The position numbers and the translations under genes are program-made. The notes below the pieces were generated by a model. That model was given only the letters and a program-made list of their open reading frames with translations. It searched no databases and had not been told where the DNA came from. Below, piece by piece: positions 46,255 through 57,977 of a stretch of 64,000 nt of DNA; the stretch's first letter is position 1, and each line of letters starts with the position of its first letter. This stretch comes from Rhizomucor pusillus (lineage: Eukaryota; Mucoromycota; Mucoromycetes; Mucorales; Lichtheimiaceae), in contig FWWN02000703.1 of NCBI GenBank assembly GCA_900175165.2, positions 62,001-126,000 on the forward strand, read 5' to 3'.

Positions 46255-48280
46255 ATGAGCAGCAGCAGCAGGAGCAAATCTATCGATTCGTCACAGACGC
46301 AAGACGCCAGTGATCGAACACCACTTCTCAGTAAAGCCACCTCGTCGAGATCATCGTCTAGGCAGGCATCACATTGGTACGCATTGCCGCCTATTTTTGC
46401 AGTCGGATTTGCCATGGGGTATAAAATACTTTTGGATCGGTTGTCTGTTATTGCGTACCCTGACTGTACCGTACCTTGACAAAAGAGCTATTTATGCTCC
46501 CCAAATTCAGTTCTATACCGAGATCTTTTGCTACAGGTAGCCAAGAACGCTCTTGATCTTATTAGACTTGGAACCGACATTGTGCTATTATGCATTCTTA
46601 GATATTACCAAAGAATTAATAATGAAAGCGACAACAATGCGTCAACGCTGGTAGACGATGGCTTGGCGCCTATCCAAGACTGCGCTGTCCCAGAAGTCCA
46701 AGAGATTGTAGCTACCTCGCAAGCAGCCATCCAATTCCTGCTCTACGGTTCCAGTAAATATAACTAATTATCAAAGACCAGGGACTGGGCAGTGCTTTTG
46801 TTGTTAACGAAAAACAATTGTTAGCCCTGATTGCAGCCGGTCACTATGGGTTCATGTCAGATATCAAAGGGAGAGTGCCCGTTATCCAAATTTCCTTGCT
46901 TGGCATGGTCGTGTTCATTGCATGTAACATTGCCACCGCCAAACTGCAGGACTATGTCGGGGTGTTTCCTCTATTTCTAGCTCCTCTGTTGCGAGGTCTG
47001 CTTGCGGGTGACATTGTATTAATGGCAGCAATACAGGCATATGTGTCTGATTGTACTTTGCCAAGGGATAGGTAACTTGGCAAATGCTTGTAACACTTGG
47101 CGATGTTAAGGCGTGACATTTTCTTTCTCTTTCTCTCGTTAGAACGACGTCATTTGGATACATCATAGCTGCTACGCTCCTCGGAACTGCCTTGGGTCGG
47201 TCATCTTTTTTTTCTTTTGTTTACTGTTTGTTTATCCTTTTTTTCAAGCTGACCCAGAATTTATAACAGGCTCGATGACCGGTGGCATTATTGTCAAGGT
47301 TTAGTTGCTTTCATGGGAACACCATTTAGTATGTTTGTAACACCATATCAATTCAAACCGGCTTTAGGGAACCGGAAGTGTTTTGAATGTTTTCTACGCC
47401 GCTCTAGTCTCGAGTCTTGTGATAGTAGGATATAGCTTTTGCATTCCAGAATCAAACAAGCATCTAGCATCCGTTAACGCAGGTGAAAGCAGCCCCACTT
47501 TGCTTGAACGAATCAACATTTTCTCTGCCCTTCGTCTATTGTTCCATGTCAAGCAAACTCACGCAAACCGCTACGCTCTGCCTGCTGCTGCCAACACGGT
47601 TTTCCTCATAACTCTCATTATGATGCCCCCTCTCATGCTGTATGCTATGCTTGTTTGGGGTTGGACGGCGTATGAAGGCAGCATGCTCGTCGGCATCGTA
47701 TCCATTGCACGACTCTTGACAATGACCCTGGTGCTACCGCTTCTCTCACGTTTCTTCCTGAATGGAACAAACTCGCAACACAAGCTCTTGAATTTCAACC
47801 TGTGGCTGGCCCGCGTTGGCACGCTTATCGAGACTATGGAGATGATTTTCTTTGGACTCGCAGCCAACACCGCGCAAGCTCTCCTAGTCGCAATACTTGG
47901 GAGCTTTGGTATTTTATCGCAGCCAGCTCTGCGAGCAATTGTGACAACACTGGTCGATCCCAAGGATGTCGGCAAAGTACTGGGAGCGGTGGCAGTCACT
48001 GAAACTGTTGCAAGTAAGTTTGCGTGCGTGCTTCTTCAAATCATCCCGGATACTAAAAGCTACATCCTTAGTGATCGTATCTCAGCTCGCCATGAACTCC
48101 CTGTATGGCTGGAGCGTTGCTTTCATGCCTAACTTAACATTCTTTGTATGCGCTGTTGTCGGATTCTCGGCGTTCCTTTCAACTTTTCTAATTTGGGAGC
48201 GCAAGGACTCTTGGTCTGACTCGGCTGCAGCTCAAGAAGAAGCGTCGTCGTCAAGCTCCACTGCTGCTCACCAAGACTAG
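46255..48280 (+). CDS. Major facilitator superfamily transporter
   Basis: A multi-exon gene. It starts MSSSSRSKSIDSSQ with an acidic dileucine-like RTPLLSK, then a first helix PPIFAVGFAMG spliced to AIYAPQIQFYTEIFCYR. The loop has QDCAVPEVQEIVATSQAA. The MFS signature between helices 2 and 3 appears as GFMSDIKGRVPVIQISLLG. After helix 4-5 comes VSDCTLPRDR, followed by TTSFGYIIAATLLGTALG. The second half has RYALPAAANTVFLITLIMM, DPKDVGKVLGAVAVTETVA and a last helix FVCAVVGFSAFLSTFLI. This layout fits the fungal MFS group related to tetracycline-type or folate-type carriers. The substrate is unknown. Confidence 0.85.
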
Positions 48281-48539
48281 AAAATCAACTCTTGCAGTTC
48301 TGGTTTTCCCTTTTTTCTCCTTTTCTCTCTTGCATTAGTCTTGTATGTATACCCTTCTCTGTTTGTAGTTGTGTTGTTGTTTAAATGTGTGCGCCTCTGT
48401 TGCGATCCCTTCTTGCTGCTTTACATATTCTAAAACTATACATAAACACGATCATATATGCTCATAATAGTTGTCATAGTTTTTATTTTACAAAGGTATA
48501 CGAAAGCTGCTTTTTCTTTTTACAATGATTGCCGTATGT

Positions 48540-50697
48540 TCAATCCCGCCTTACTTGCTCGCCGTTCGCTGCCATCGACATCATATCCAGACCCTTGCGG
48601 AAACCGCCGGCCACAAACTTGTTCGAATCGAGTCCGTACGAGCTGAAAACTTGTCGCCACCACAGGTACCATTCTCGAACTTCGTCGTAGTCGACACGAT
48701 CAGGGTCTATCGTCAACCATTTGTAGAGCATATCCAGCCATTTGTTGAAAAACTCATTCTCGAGCAGCTGGCCCAAGATAGTTTCTGATAGCAATTCTTT
48801 CCAAGCCAAACACCATATCAGCGGTTCAAGTTTTTGATCTTTAGGGTTCACCTCGAATTCGTATCGTAGCACGCGCGTGAGCTTGGGCAATATTGACTTG
48901 GTAAGGAATGACTCCATTTGCTCGGATGTCCAAACATCCTTCCAGGGAATCAAGATATGCAGCGCTGATTCGTCGGATGGATGCCACTGACGCAGTACGA
49001 CTGAAAGCTTGTGTCGGATGCTCACGAAAAGATCTGCAAGGCGCCATGCTTCCAGAGCAGGTAGCCATGGATGGATCCAAACATGGATCATTTCCGGGTC
49101 GTTTCGTGGATCCCAATCGGATACAGCGCGCGTGATCTTTGGCAAAACCAACTGATTGACGATGTTTTCAAAGATAAATCGTGGTAACACCGGCGGCTTC
49201 CAAACTTCGAGTAGCTGCACTACTGGATCAGGGTCTCGTACTTCCCAGTTGTTACTGTAAACATTGAATAGTAAGCATACATTCATACATGATCCAAAGG
49301 AAAGGTAATAGACGGACTTACTTGATGGCGCTGCGAACTTTCGTGAGCCATATGGTATTCATCATCATCTCGTAAGGCGTCGCAGTTGGTACTTCTTTCT
49401 TCGACTTTGATCCATAGTAACCATTGCTCTCCTCATCGTCGTTAGAACGTAACAAAAATCGCCATTTTGCAACTTCTTCCGCACACCATGTAGGGTTTGC
49501 TAGCACATCCCAACGCATGGCTTGGTATTTCATGAGTGGCGCCCAGACGGAAACCACAAGGGCATCGAGATCGAATGTCTTGATATCATTTCTAAACTCT
49601 TTGTCTAGCTTTTGGAATTGTGCACCATACAATGCTGTCACGCTGCTGTGCTCGATCGCTCCTGTAGCCAATGCACTTTTGGACAGCTGTTCTAGTTCAC
49701 GTGCAATGGTTTGAACCTGTCTAGCCCTCTCGACCTTCGTCTCGTCCTCTATCATACGCGCCTGAATAGCAGCTATATCTTCTTCTAAAGCTTTCATTCG
49801 GAGTGTATTGGTATGCTTTTCCTTTGACAGTTTTTCCAAATTGCCTCTTGATAGATCTACAATCAGACGCAAGTTGTGACGCAATTCTGGCAGCCGGGTG
49901 GTCGTCTCCATCCATGTTGGTGAGTCTGTTTTTCGTAACTCTGATAGTGATACTTCGCGCACTTGGGGACCTGTCATATCTATCACCTTTTGCTGAGTCA
50001 ATACAGGTGCTTCTTGCATTTCTGCCTCAGCAATGATATCCGTTGCCGTCTTGAAGACCGTCTTCGGTTTTCTAGCTTTACTCTTCCATGCTTCTCGTTT
50101 GACTGGTTTTGCTGCCTTTTTAATCTCTTCTTCTTCCTCTGACACTGATTCTCCACGTAATTTTGCTTCTTCTTTGGCTTGCTCCGTACGTTCATCGAAG
50201 CCTCGGAAACCCATACCCATTCGTGCAGGCCGCAATTTTGTCTCAATGGGGTTGACAATGCCTTCTCCAGCAGCACCGAGACCTTGGCCCATTTTCCAGC
50301 CCATCTTTTCGAGCATCTTTAATCCAAAACCTTTCGAGTGTGCGCTAAAACTGGCGAAATCTTCACTGGGTCTCGCGGCAGGAGACGGCGATCGATTTGT
50401 TGCTGCTTCCTGCTGTTGTATGCGTTCTTTTGTAGGATCTTTTGTCGGCTGCGGTGATTCCCGGGCATTTTGGAAGTTTACAGGCTTGCTGGCAAGAAAA
50501 GACGATCCTAAACCTCCTCGGACGCCTTCTTCCTCCTCGTCGAGATCATCATCGACAAATCGTTTTCGCTTGCGGCTTCCATAAAAGCCCTCGGCTTCCT
50601 CCTCTAGATCGCGATCTGTAATGTCAAAAGCGATGCGTCCGCCTTCATCGTCTGATGAATCGCTGCCATCGTCCATATATTGCTTTCGGCGCCCCAT
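48540..50697 (-). CDS. TFIP11 / NTR1-like G-patch splicing factor
   Basis: Two exons (50697-49322 and 49254-48540) give 696 aa. The N-terminal TIP domain is acidic (DDGSDSSDDEGGRIAFDITD). The G-patch follows at about residues 120-170 with GFGLKMLEKMGWKMGQGLG. Then comes a helical region and the GCFC domain: VWAPLMKYQAMRWDVLANP, EVWKPPVLPRFIFENIV, VWIHPWLPALEA, LIWCLAWKELL and EWYLWWRQVFSSYGLDSNKF. This is the TFIP11 (yeast Spp382/Ntr1) architecture. It activates the helicase PRP43 to release the intron-lariat spliceosome. The intron at 49321-49255 joins in phase. Confidence 0.94.
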
Positions 50698-51172
50698 GGA
50701 AAGAACAAGAGAGAGGTGAGGTCCAAGAAAATGGGCAGTCTGCGCCTGAACTGCGAACTATCCCCGACAGTCACGGCCGTGTCCTACCCAGTGCATGAAT
50801 TCGAATGCAAGTTTGCCTACAGATACTACATGAGCAAGTAGTTGGGATATCAAATCAATGCTGCATCGGTGTAGTGTATAATCTATATATATTGGAAAAG
50901 TAATTTCTTCTCGATTGACTAATATTTAAATTACAATTTAGGCAACGCAGTGGACGAGGAAAAGAAACTAGACAGGAGTCTCTAACCGATGAATAAGATA
51001 ATCATTTCTATCAGGTATGCATAGCACTTAGACAACGGTACTGTACATTCGGCTATTTGTAGATATATATCCTTTTTATTGCATTTAATGTACTGCGAGA
51101 TCGTTTAACATTGTATAATTATCCTTGGTGACATATTTGCAGCGCTATATATACATATAACATATCCATGCG
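50698..51172. other. Intergenic between divergent genes
   Basis: The splicing factor (minus) and the acidic protein (plus) diverge from here. AT-rich with a tatatatac stretch near 51143-51160. No coding region. Confidence 0.5.
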
Positions 51173-53194
51173 ATGCATTTTCCGTATGTATGGTCTGGTG
51201 CATACCTCTTTGTGGAGATACGGAACGAAGCTGTGGGATCCGCTTTGAATTCACTGCGTCAAAAATTGGCGAACCGAAATTGGAAGCAAGCACTGCTTCT
51301 TTACCGCGACAACGCGTGCCTGGAAAACAAACAAGCGCACGCAACAATGTTTACACAATTGGCATACAGGCGTCGACCTACTATAACCTACAAGCGGAAA
51401 ATACGATTCCGATGTGCACCGCTAGATCCTGACAGTGGCAGTGACTCGGACAATGACGCATTTCGCACCAATCGTCAATTCAAGTCCATGAACGCGGCCT
51501 TGACGCCGAATAATATCGACGTTTCCCAAGCTGTGCAAAAGAATGAGACAAACACCACCGACGTAAACTCCAACGCACTACTACAAATAACACAGACTAG
51601 CGTACCAGACGCTCCAGATACGCTTATCGAAAACAAGCTAATGCCAACATATACCCAGCCTAGTATACCCACCAACCTTGAGAATTCAGAATCAACAGAG
51701 ATTGCCAATAGTCTTCAAGAAACACTAGATGCATCACATAGTACGACGACTGTGGACACTCACTGTGCAAAAAAGCAAAATCACGAAACGTTAGACGATG
51801 ATAATGTCAAAGGCATCGTGGATGACGTTAGTGACAAAGACAAGGATGAAAATTTACAGGAAAACAAATTCGACGCGACATCTGCTCCAAGTAACATGAC
51901 AATACCAGATAATAGTAATACTTGCGATGCTCCTCAAGATGAATCTTTTGCAAATCAGTCGAATAGCAGCGTTGCATCCGATGTACCTGCTGATAACTCT
52001 ATCGATGACATTTTCGACTTTAATCAAAGCATACCCATACCCGACGTATCAAACAGCGATGCACTCGATACTCTTCATGATATATCATTGCCAGACTTGC
52101 TTGATACGACATCAGCGATGACCAGCAACACTATTGGCAGCATCATGGAAACAACCGACAGTGCATTCGACATGTTCGACTTCCCAGCTGAACCAACTGA
52201 AAATAATTCGAAAGGATCGGCAAATATTGTTGATACTACTCCAGCGAAAAAGGAGGATGCATCCAATTCATTCGATTTCAGTGAAGATTCAAAAGAGAAA
52301 GACGAACCAATGCTTATTGACAACAACGCATTTGATATATTCGACTTCCCCGAAGAAGCTCCAGCAGAGCAAGAAATCAAGCTTATGGTAACATCTCGCT
52401 TACAACAACAGCCACTGCAACCACCAACACTCAAAAAGCGAAAAGCAAACTCCTCAATAAGAAGGACACGTTCGGCAGACTTAACGGATAATATCAGGCA
52501 ACGAACATGTCAAAATGCCACAGGCGTGCTGAAGCAAACGAAGCGACCTCTTCAGCGATCAGAGTCAACACCAGAGACACAAAAGAAGAAGCGTGTACGA
52601 TTTGCAAAGAACATGACAGTCAGCACATTCCACAAGATGTCGTTTGACAGAACAGAGTACATCGAACCATTTCCTTTCGCAGATGATTCGTCAAATGAGA
52701 GTGACAGCGAAATACTACCATCTGCTATCGAGTTCAGCGTCAAACCCATGATAGACCTCACAAACGTCAGTAATTCCAACTTACCATCCTCATCGCAAGG
52801 CAAAAAGCGACTCGTTGGATCTCTGAAAAGTGCGCACGGAGAAATGCATACGACAACCAGTATGCGCAGGTTTGAATTTGATGAGGATGATGACGAGGAT
52901 ATCGGCTGCAAATTAGATGTGGAAAACTTGCCACCGACTACTGTGCAATCCAAAGAGGAGTACATGGCTAGTATGGAGCAAGAAATCAATGCCATCCTCG
53001 GAAACGATGTATCAACAGATTACGAAAACAACATCCTAAGCTCGCTGTCGTCCCAAACTGATCGTCCCCGTTACCAGCCTCAAAATGCTATCAATGTCCG
53101 CGTTACTTACCGTCGATCAGAATCTAATAGGCAAGACGATCGAGACGACGAGCTGGCTCAACTCGAGAGCATGCTTGCTAGTTTGCGCGAATAA
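51173..53194 (+). CDS. Acidic Asp/Ser/Asn-rich disordered protein with FDF repeats and RVxF motif
   Basis: A single open frame of up to 673 aa. The first 60 residues are ordered-looking; a second candidate ATG at 51347 (MFTQLAYRRRP) starts a basic stretch. The middle is strongly acidic and contains four related units: DDIFDFNQSIP, FDMFDFPAEPTE, NSFDFSEDS and FDIFDFPEEAPAE (about 52000-52360). Farther on, KKKRVRFAKNMTVSTFH (about 52587-52635) has an RVxF-type docking motif for protein phosphatase 1. The C-terminus has KEEYMASMEQEINAIL and ends QLESMLASLRE, helical. No catalytic domain is recognised. A scaffold or regulatory role is inference. Confidence 0.7.
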   Translation: MHFPYVWSGAYLFVEIRNEAVGSALNSLRQKLANRNWKQALLLYRDNACLENKQAHATMFTQLAYRRRPTITYKRKIRFRCAPLDPDSGSDSDNDAFRTNRQFKSMNAALTPNNIDVSQAVQKNETNTTDVNSNALLQITQTSVPDAPDTLIENKLMPTYTQPSIPTNLENSESTEIANSLQETLDASHSTTTVDTHCAKKQNHETLDDDNVKGIVDDVSDKDKDENLQENKFDATSAPSNMTIPDNSNTCDAPQDESFANQSNSSVASDVPADNSIDDIFDFNQSIPIPDVSNSDALDTLHDISLPDLLDTTSAMTSNTIGSIMETTDSAFDMFDFPAEPTENNSKGSANIVDTTPAKKEDASNSFDFSEDSKEKDEPMLIDNNAFDIFDFPEEAPAEQEIKLMVTSRLQQQPLQPPTLKKRKANSSIRRTRSADLTDNIRQRTCQNATGVLKQTKRPLQRSESTPETQKKKRVRFAKNMTVSTFHKMSFDRTEYIEPFPFADDSSNESDSEILPSAIEFSVKPMIDLTNVSNSNLPSSSQGKKRLVGSLKSAHGEMHTTTSMRRFEFDEDDDEDIGCKLDVENLPPTTVQSKEEYMASMEQEINAILGNDVSTDYENNILSSLSSQTDRPRYQPQNAINVRVTYRRSESNRQDDRDDELAQLESMLASLRE

Positions 53195-53700
53195 GATAAT
53201 CCGTCTCCACATTCCAACATCATTGTATATTTGCTGCATTAAAATCGCATTTGTCTTAAAAACAATTTCTCTTTGTTGATCAAAGCACTGAAAACAATAT
53301 CTGAAAGGAATATGTAACTAATTTTGTATGTATTGCATAACGCGCCAATTTTCGTGTTAAACGGGGTAAGATGAGTCAGAGAAATTATTTAACTGCTTTG
53401 TCAGCATTATCTACAGTCATTTGCAGCATACAGTTTGCAGCTGCTTTTTGTCATTAACAAGTGGATTCGTATAATACAAGTGCGTCCAGACGTGCCACTC
53501 TAAAAGTTTACAGCGACCAAATCTTCGTGTTTACTCAATAGGTACTTGGTTGTTCCTGTCGAAAAGCTCTCTTTTGCTGTCGCGGCGATCATTTGGTAAT
53601 TCAATGTCCGTTGCATGAATATACATTTGAAATGATGACAGCGGGCTAAAGGTTGCTAGTTTCCTCAAACTTTCTCTTTTTCTTTTCTTCCGCTGTCAGG
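53195..53700. other. Intergenic
   Basis: No coding region is seen. The end is T-rich (ctttttc tracts) directly before the GST start. Confidence 0.5.
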
Positions 53701-54577
53701 ATGTCTGTTGATAAAATCAAACTGTATACTTTTCCTCCTTCGCTCTACGCATCTATTTCTCGCCTTTTGATTGCCGAGAAATCGGTCAAGAATGTTGAAT
53801 ACGTAAACGTTGATTTGTCAAAAGCTGAAAATTTCTCTCCAGGATACCTGCGGTAAGAAGGATTCATGTAGATAAAGGAACTCGTGTGCAGAGACTGAGC
53901 AGGTTCATTTATATGTAACTCGTTTTTGTAGCAAGAATCCGCAACACACGGTCCCAGCACTGGAGGTCACCGACGCCGACGGCAAGACGATCATTGAAAC
54001 CGACTCTATTCAAGTATGCAAAGTCCTTGACAAAATTAGCGGCAATCCGCTGCTGGAAACAAGCGAGAACGCCGAAGTGATTGATGAATACGTCAAAGAT
54101 ATGCACAAGAACGCAGATGTTGGCAACGTTCTTTTCTTCACGTCACGTGATGAGGCTGAGTTGGCGAAAAAGAAGGACTTGATCGTGCCTTTCCTGGAAG
54201 GACGTCTGCAAGGCTGGCACCAGTACAGAGAGCAAGCTCCAGAGTACAAGAATTTGTATGAGCAGAACATCAAATCGACGCAAACTGCGATTGCTCAATA
54301 CAAGGGAGAGGCAGACCCAAAACGCTTGTTTGATACCAACGCCCGTATGTGGAGTATGGCTGTTGCATTCTTGGACAAGACAGAAAAATTGCTCAAGGAA
54401 AGCAAAGGAGATTACATCTTTGGAGACTATACCCTGGCAGACGTTCATCTCACCGCTTGGCTTTATCGCCAAGTTCTTGTTCGAGGTGAAGAAAACTTTC
54501 AGGGTCGCCCTGCACTGAAAGCTTATTACGACCGTGTCAAAAGTCGTCCTAGCTTCAAAGAAACATGGGGTCAATAA
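53701..54577 (+). CDS. Glutathione S-transferase family protein
   Basis: Two exons (53701-53852 and 53932-54577) give 265 aa. The N-terminal thioredoxin-like domain reads KIKLYTFPPSLYASISRLLI, with NPQHTVPALEV (cis-Pro) and ETDSIQV (the GSH-binding E-S/D-S position). The C-terminal helical domain has GDYIFGDYTLADVHLTAWL, the N-capping box shared by GSTs, and ends RPSFKETWGQ. It conjugates glutathione to electrophiles or acts as a peroxidase. The class is uncertain. No Cys sits in the active-site loop, so it is not an omega-type enzyme. Confidence 0.9.
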
Positions 54578-55388
54578 AGTGACTATATGCGTGTACATTA
54601 GTCTGAATTATATTTTCCATATTTTGCTGCTATCTTCGTAGTTGTGCGCATGCCACCATAAACTCTGAATTGCTAATGGTGTATAAGTAGCAGTAAAATG
54701 ATCACTACGGCTAGCGCTCTAGGCTGGTATAAGATTTATACCCGCCAAATGCAATGCTTTCGAGCATATTGAGTCTGGTATGGGAATGAGCACTAAGACC
54801 AAGCTAAGCAGAGTTTGCTAGCAGTCTCAAGTACTTCAGACTATAGGCTAAACAGACTCTGACGGACAACACAGGTGTAAATTGTGGAAATAATTGGTAT
54901 CTTTGTCGCCAGACTCTGCTGCATCTGTCGCATCTGGCAAACATATCAGCAGAGGTATTCAAATACATATGCCCGCTTTGTGAATTGTGATATTGATGGA
55001 TGAGTGGAGCAACAGTGCAACCTATGTTTGTTAGCGTATTTTAGCAGCCTATGTCAGCCTATGTTAATCGGATTGACCTGTACTGATCATTTTCGTTGCA
55101 CACGTTATTACAGCCCACGAATATTAGCACCACAACGAATCTAAATAGGTGTCGACAATTGTATTTCTTTCAGTAAATATTACTACTCGTGCATGTCTTA
55201 ACCATTAATGACAATAAGCTGGATAGCTTATACAAAATAAATATTGCTGGAACAATTGTGAGAAGAATAAGTAACTCAAAAAAGAAAGGCATAAAATAGA
55301 CGTTGAAGACTTTGTCAAAAAAAGACGGGGTCTGTGGAAGGGAAAACCAAGAAACGGATCCCTCGCTGAGCGATTAGAAATAAGTGAG
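54578..55388. other. Intergenic
   Basis: AT-rich, with no coding region recognised. The right end carries one copy of a 12-bp repeat (55362-55373) described with the tRNA. Confidence 0.5.
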
Positions 55389-55462
55389 CGCTCCTGGGTG
55401 GGCTCGAACCACCAACCTCCTGATTAACAGTCAGACGCGCTAGCCAATTGCGCCACAAGAGC
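55389..55462 (-). tRNA. tRNA-Asn (GUU)
   Basis: A 74-nt cloverleaf on the minus strand without intron. The acceptor arm pairs GCUCUUG with CAGGAGC (one GU pair); the D arm follows, and the anticodon loop has CUGUUAA with anticodon GUU (plus-strand 55426-55428). The T arm has GGUUCGAGCCC with the TTCGA box B. Box A reads as TGGCGCAATTGGC. No CCA is encoded, as expected for a nuclear gene. Confidence 0.96.
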
Positions 55463-57977
55463 CTTGCTCGCTGAGCGAAAATTTGTAAACTTTTGATAGC
55501 TAGTTAATTCTGGAAAAGTCTCGTGTTCGTCGTAGTACGATTTTGCTGGATACTTTTACACGATATTTCTGCCATTTGTATTTCCAAAATACAAGTATTA
55601 TTCTCACGCTGAATGCAAGCTATATTTTATTTACTGACTTCACTTTTTATATGGCATTTTTTACAAGCTGTTGAAGGATATTTTGTGGAAGGTATGAAAA
55701 TGGATCGGTTCAGTTGGTTTCCATTTTAAGAGCTGAGTTCAATGTTTTGAAACGCCGGTAGTAAAGAGGGGCAGACTTGGTGGCAAAAGTCAATTGAATA
55801 CGAATGAGTCAACGACAAGCTGTAATGGAGAAGCATAATGAGCGTCGAGTCTTTGGAGCCACTTCTTGTTTTTGCATGCTTTTCAATCAACAACATTCTA
55901 TGGGCTTGCTTCAGCGATTTATGACTGAATACATTATTGATTTTACAGCAACAAGAGACACGCCCTCGAGATTGCTGTTGCTCTGGAGAAGCAGAACAGT
56001 GTCTATTGATAAAGTTTTTTTTTTCTACAGCTCATAAGTTTTGTGCATTTTTAAATTTTGATTTAACTAAGATTCAACCATGCTGCACTCGCGATTCTTC
56101 TCTCTGCATATGTCAGACACGGTAATACTAGAGCTTCTTTCCTTTCAAGCATAAGAATCAAAGAATTGTAATCTGACGCTGCGTCAATAAGGCCCTGATG
56201 TCTTACAGCAAAGGACTACAGAGGAAAAATCTGGAGATCATTGTTTTCTACTGTAAGTTACGGCCACAGCATAAGGATTCATAGAAACCTGAGTGTTGTA
56301 TCCAACACTTCGTTTCGTAAGAAATTGACAGGATCTCTTGATCTTACCCTGTACTTCATATCCTCTCTTTATTGCTATGGTAACACAGATAGCTTAATTG
56401 CCGCTACCTTGTTCTTGACAGCTCCAATTATACACCAGACAATGGTTTCCCGCTCTGATGATGACAGATGCTCGGCAGATGCTGACCCATCACTGCTTAA
56501 CCTGGGATTATATTAGATGCATACAGAGGAAAGACCGCCAAACGAAAGATTCTCTAAAAATACAGAATGATTGCAAATAAAGAACTTTACTTGATCCCGT
56601 TGACTTAGTCTGTCCCCTTTTATATCACCCTGAGAGGTCAAACCTTCTCATCATCCAATGTCCTGGAGACATTTGCAAACAGCACGATGCAGATAAGTGA
56701 AAATTGAATAGTATGATAGTATAGAGTGTTTGTCTGTCTTTCTACACTTTATTTCCAAGAATAAACTTGAAATAAAACATAATGCTTATAAAAACCAAAC
56801 CTGCTATGATGTGTGCCTGATAATACCAATGCGAATGGATGATATCGAGTATGTAAAGCGATTGCGTAGTTGGTATGGATGATACTACTGATGATTCACA
56901 GAAGTGGCAACGTTCTAATACGCTGAATGGTATGCAGGTTTTAACAGCTATGAAATCCCAATACGATGCAGAATTGTACACGAATTTTATCATAATGAAA
57001 TCCCCCTTTACCGCAGAGTGGTGGGCATGTTGATATTGCATTGATGTTCGAGAGAAGTATTCAGGATAAAAAAAAAGTGGTTTCGAGGAGACAGCAACAG
57101 ATAGAATCACACGATGAGTATCGTGGCAACTGTGTACCGTTTATTCGGACAAGGCAGGAAGCCTTTACTAATAGAAAGCTCCCTAATATTCAGTCGCAAA
57201 TAGGTACAATTATTGAGGATGAAGAGCCGGCATGTGCATACCACACACGCATTCTACTCTTTAAAAGTAGAAAATAGCTTTACATTCCGAATATGGGTAA
57301 CTTCCTTGATGATAGGAAAGCAGAGAGCTTCTATTATGATCCATCCAACGAAAGATTTCATTGTTGTAATGGGTGCCAAGGTCAACATTTTGCAAACGAG
57401 GAGTGCATAATAATCATCACCTAATACGCCTTTGCAATATTTTATAATCGGGAAGTTCGTATAGAGAATATGCAAAGTTTTCAACTAGAGGGCATTCCAA
57501 GGTCCAGTTGATTTTCAAACTTGTAAGACTTTTTCTTGCAACGCTGCTCTTTTCATAACAAATGATGGAAATCATCTTTCCCCCCCTTCCTCCCAATTTT
57601 GCATCCTACTAGCTTCTGCAAGCACGCAAGTGTTGGAAAATGGCGCGCACGAATGCATTGAATTGCTTGGATTTAAAAAGTATATTGGATTATAGAGATG
57701 ATCTTGGTTATCAGAATGTATCCCGCCATCATTTTAAAAAGCAACAGACAAGAGCTTTTTGTAATCATCGCGAGCTTCATTGCGAGCTTCATTGCGAGCT
57801 TCCTTTGGTTCTAAATTCCTTGTTGGGATACAGCAGCAGCAGACCTTTTTTAGGATGTGGACAAGGCATAGATAGATGTAGGCTTTTATATACTTTCTGT
57901 TCACTTTCAGCTGGCATTGGTACTCGGTTTTATTTGCAAGGAAAAAAAAAGAAAAGGAATACGTAATGTATATACGG
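55463..57977. other. Long gene-poor gap
   Basis: AT-rich. Several open frames (55804-56037, 56241-56516 and 57041-57277 on plus; 57254-57484 on minus) show no family features and are not called. A 12-bp GAGCTTCATTGC unit is repeated in tandem (about 57770-57800). Confidence 0.45.

Noticed and set aside
56241..56516. 91-aa plus-strand frame in the 55.5-58 kb gap
   Set aside because: No conserved motif, no splice partner and AT-rich random-like composition.
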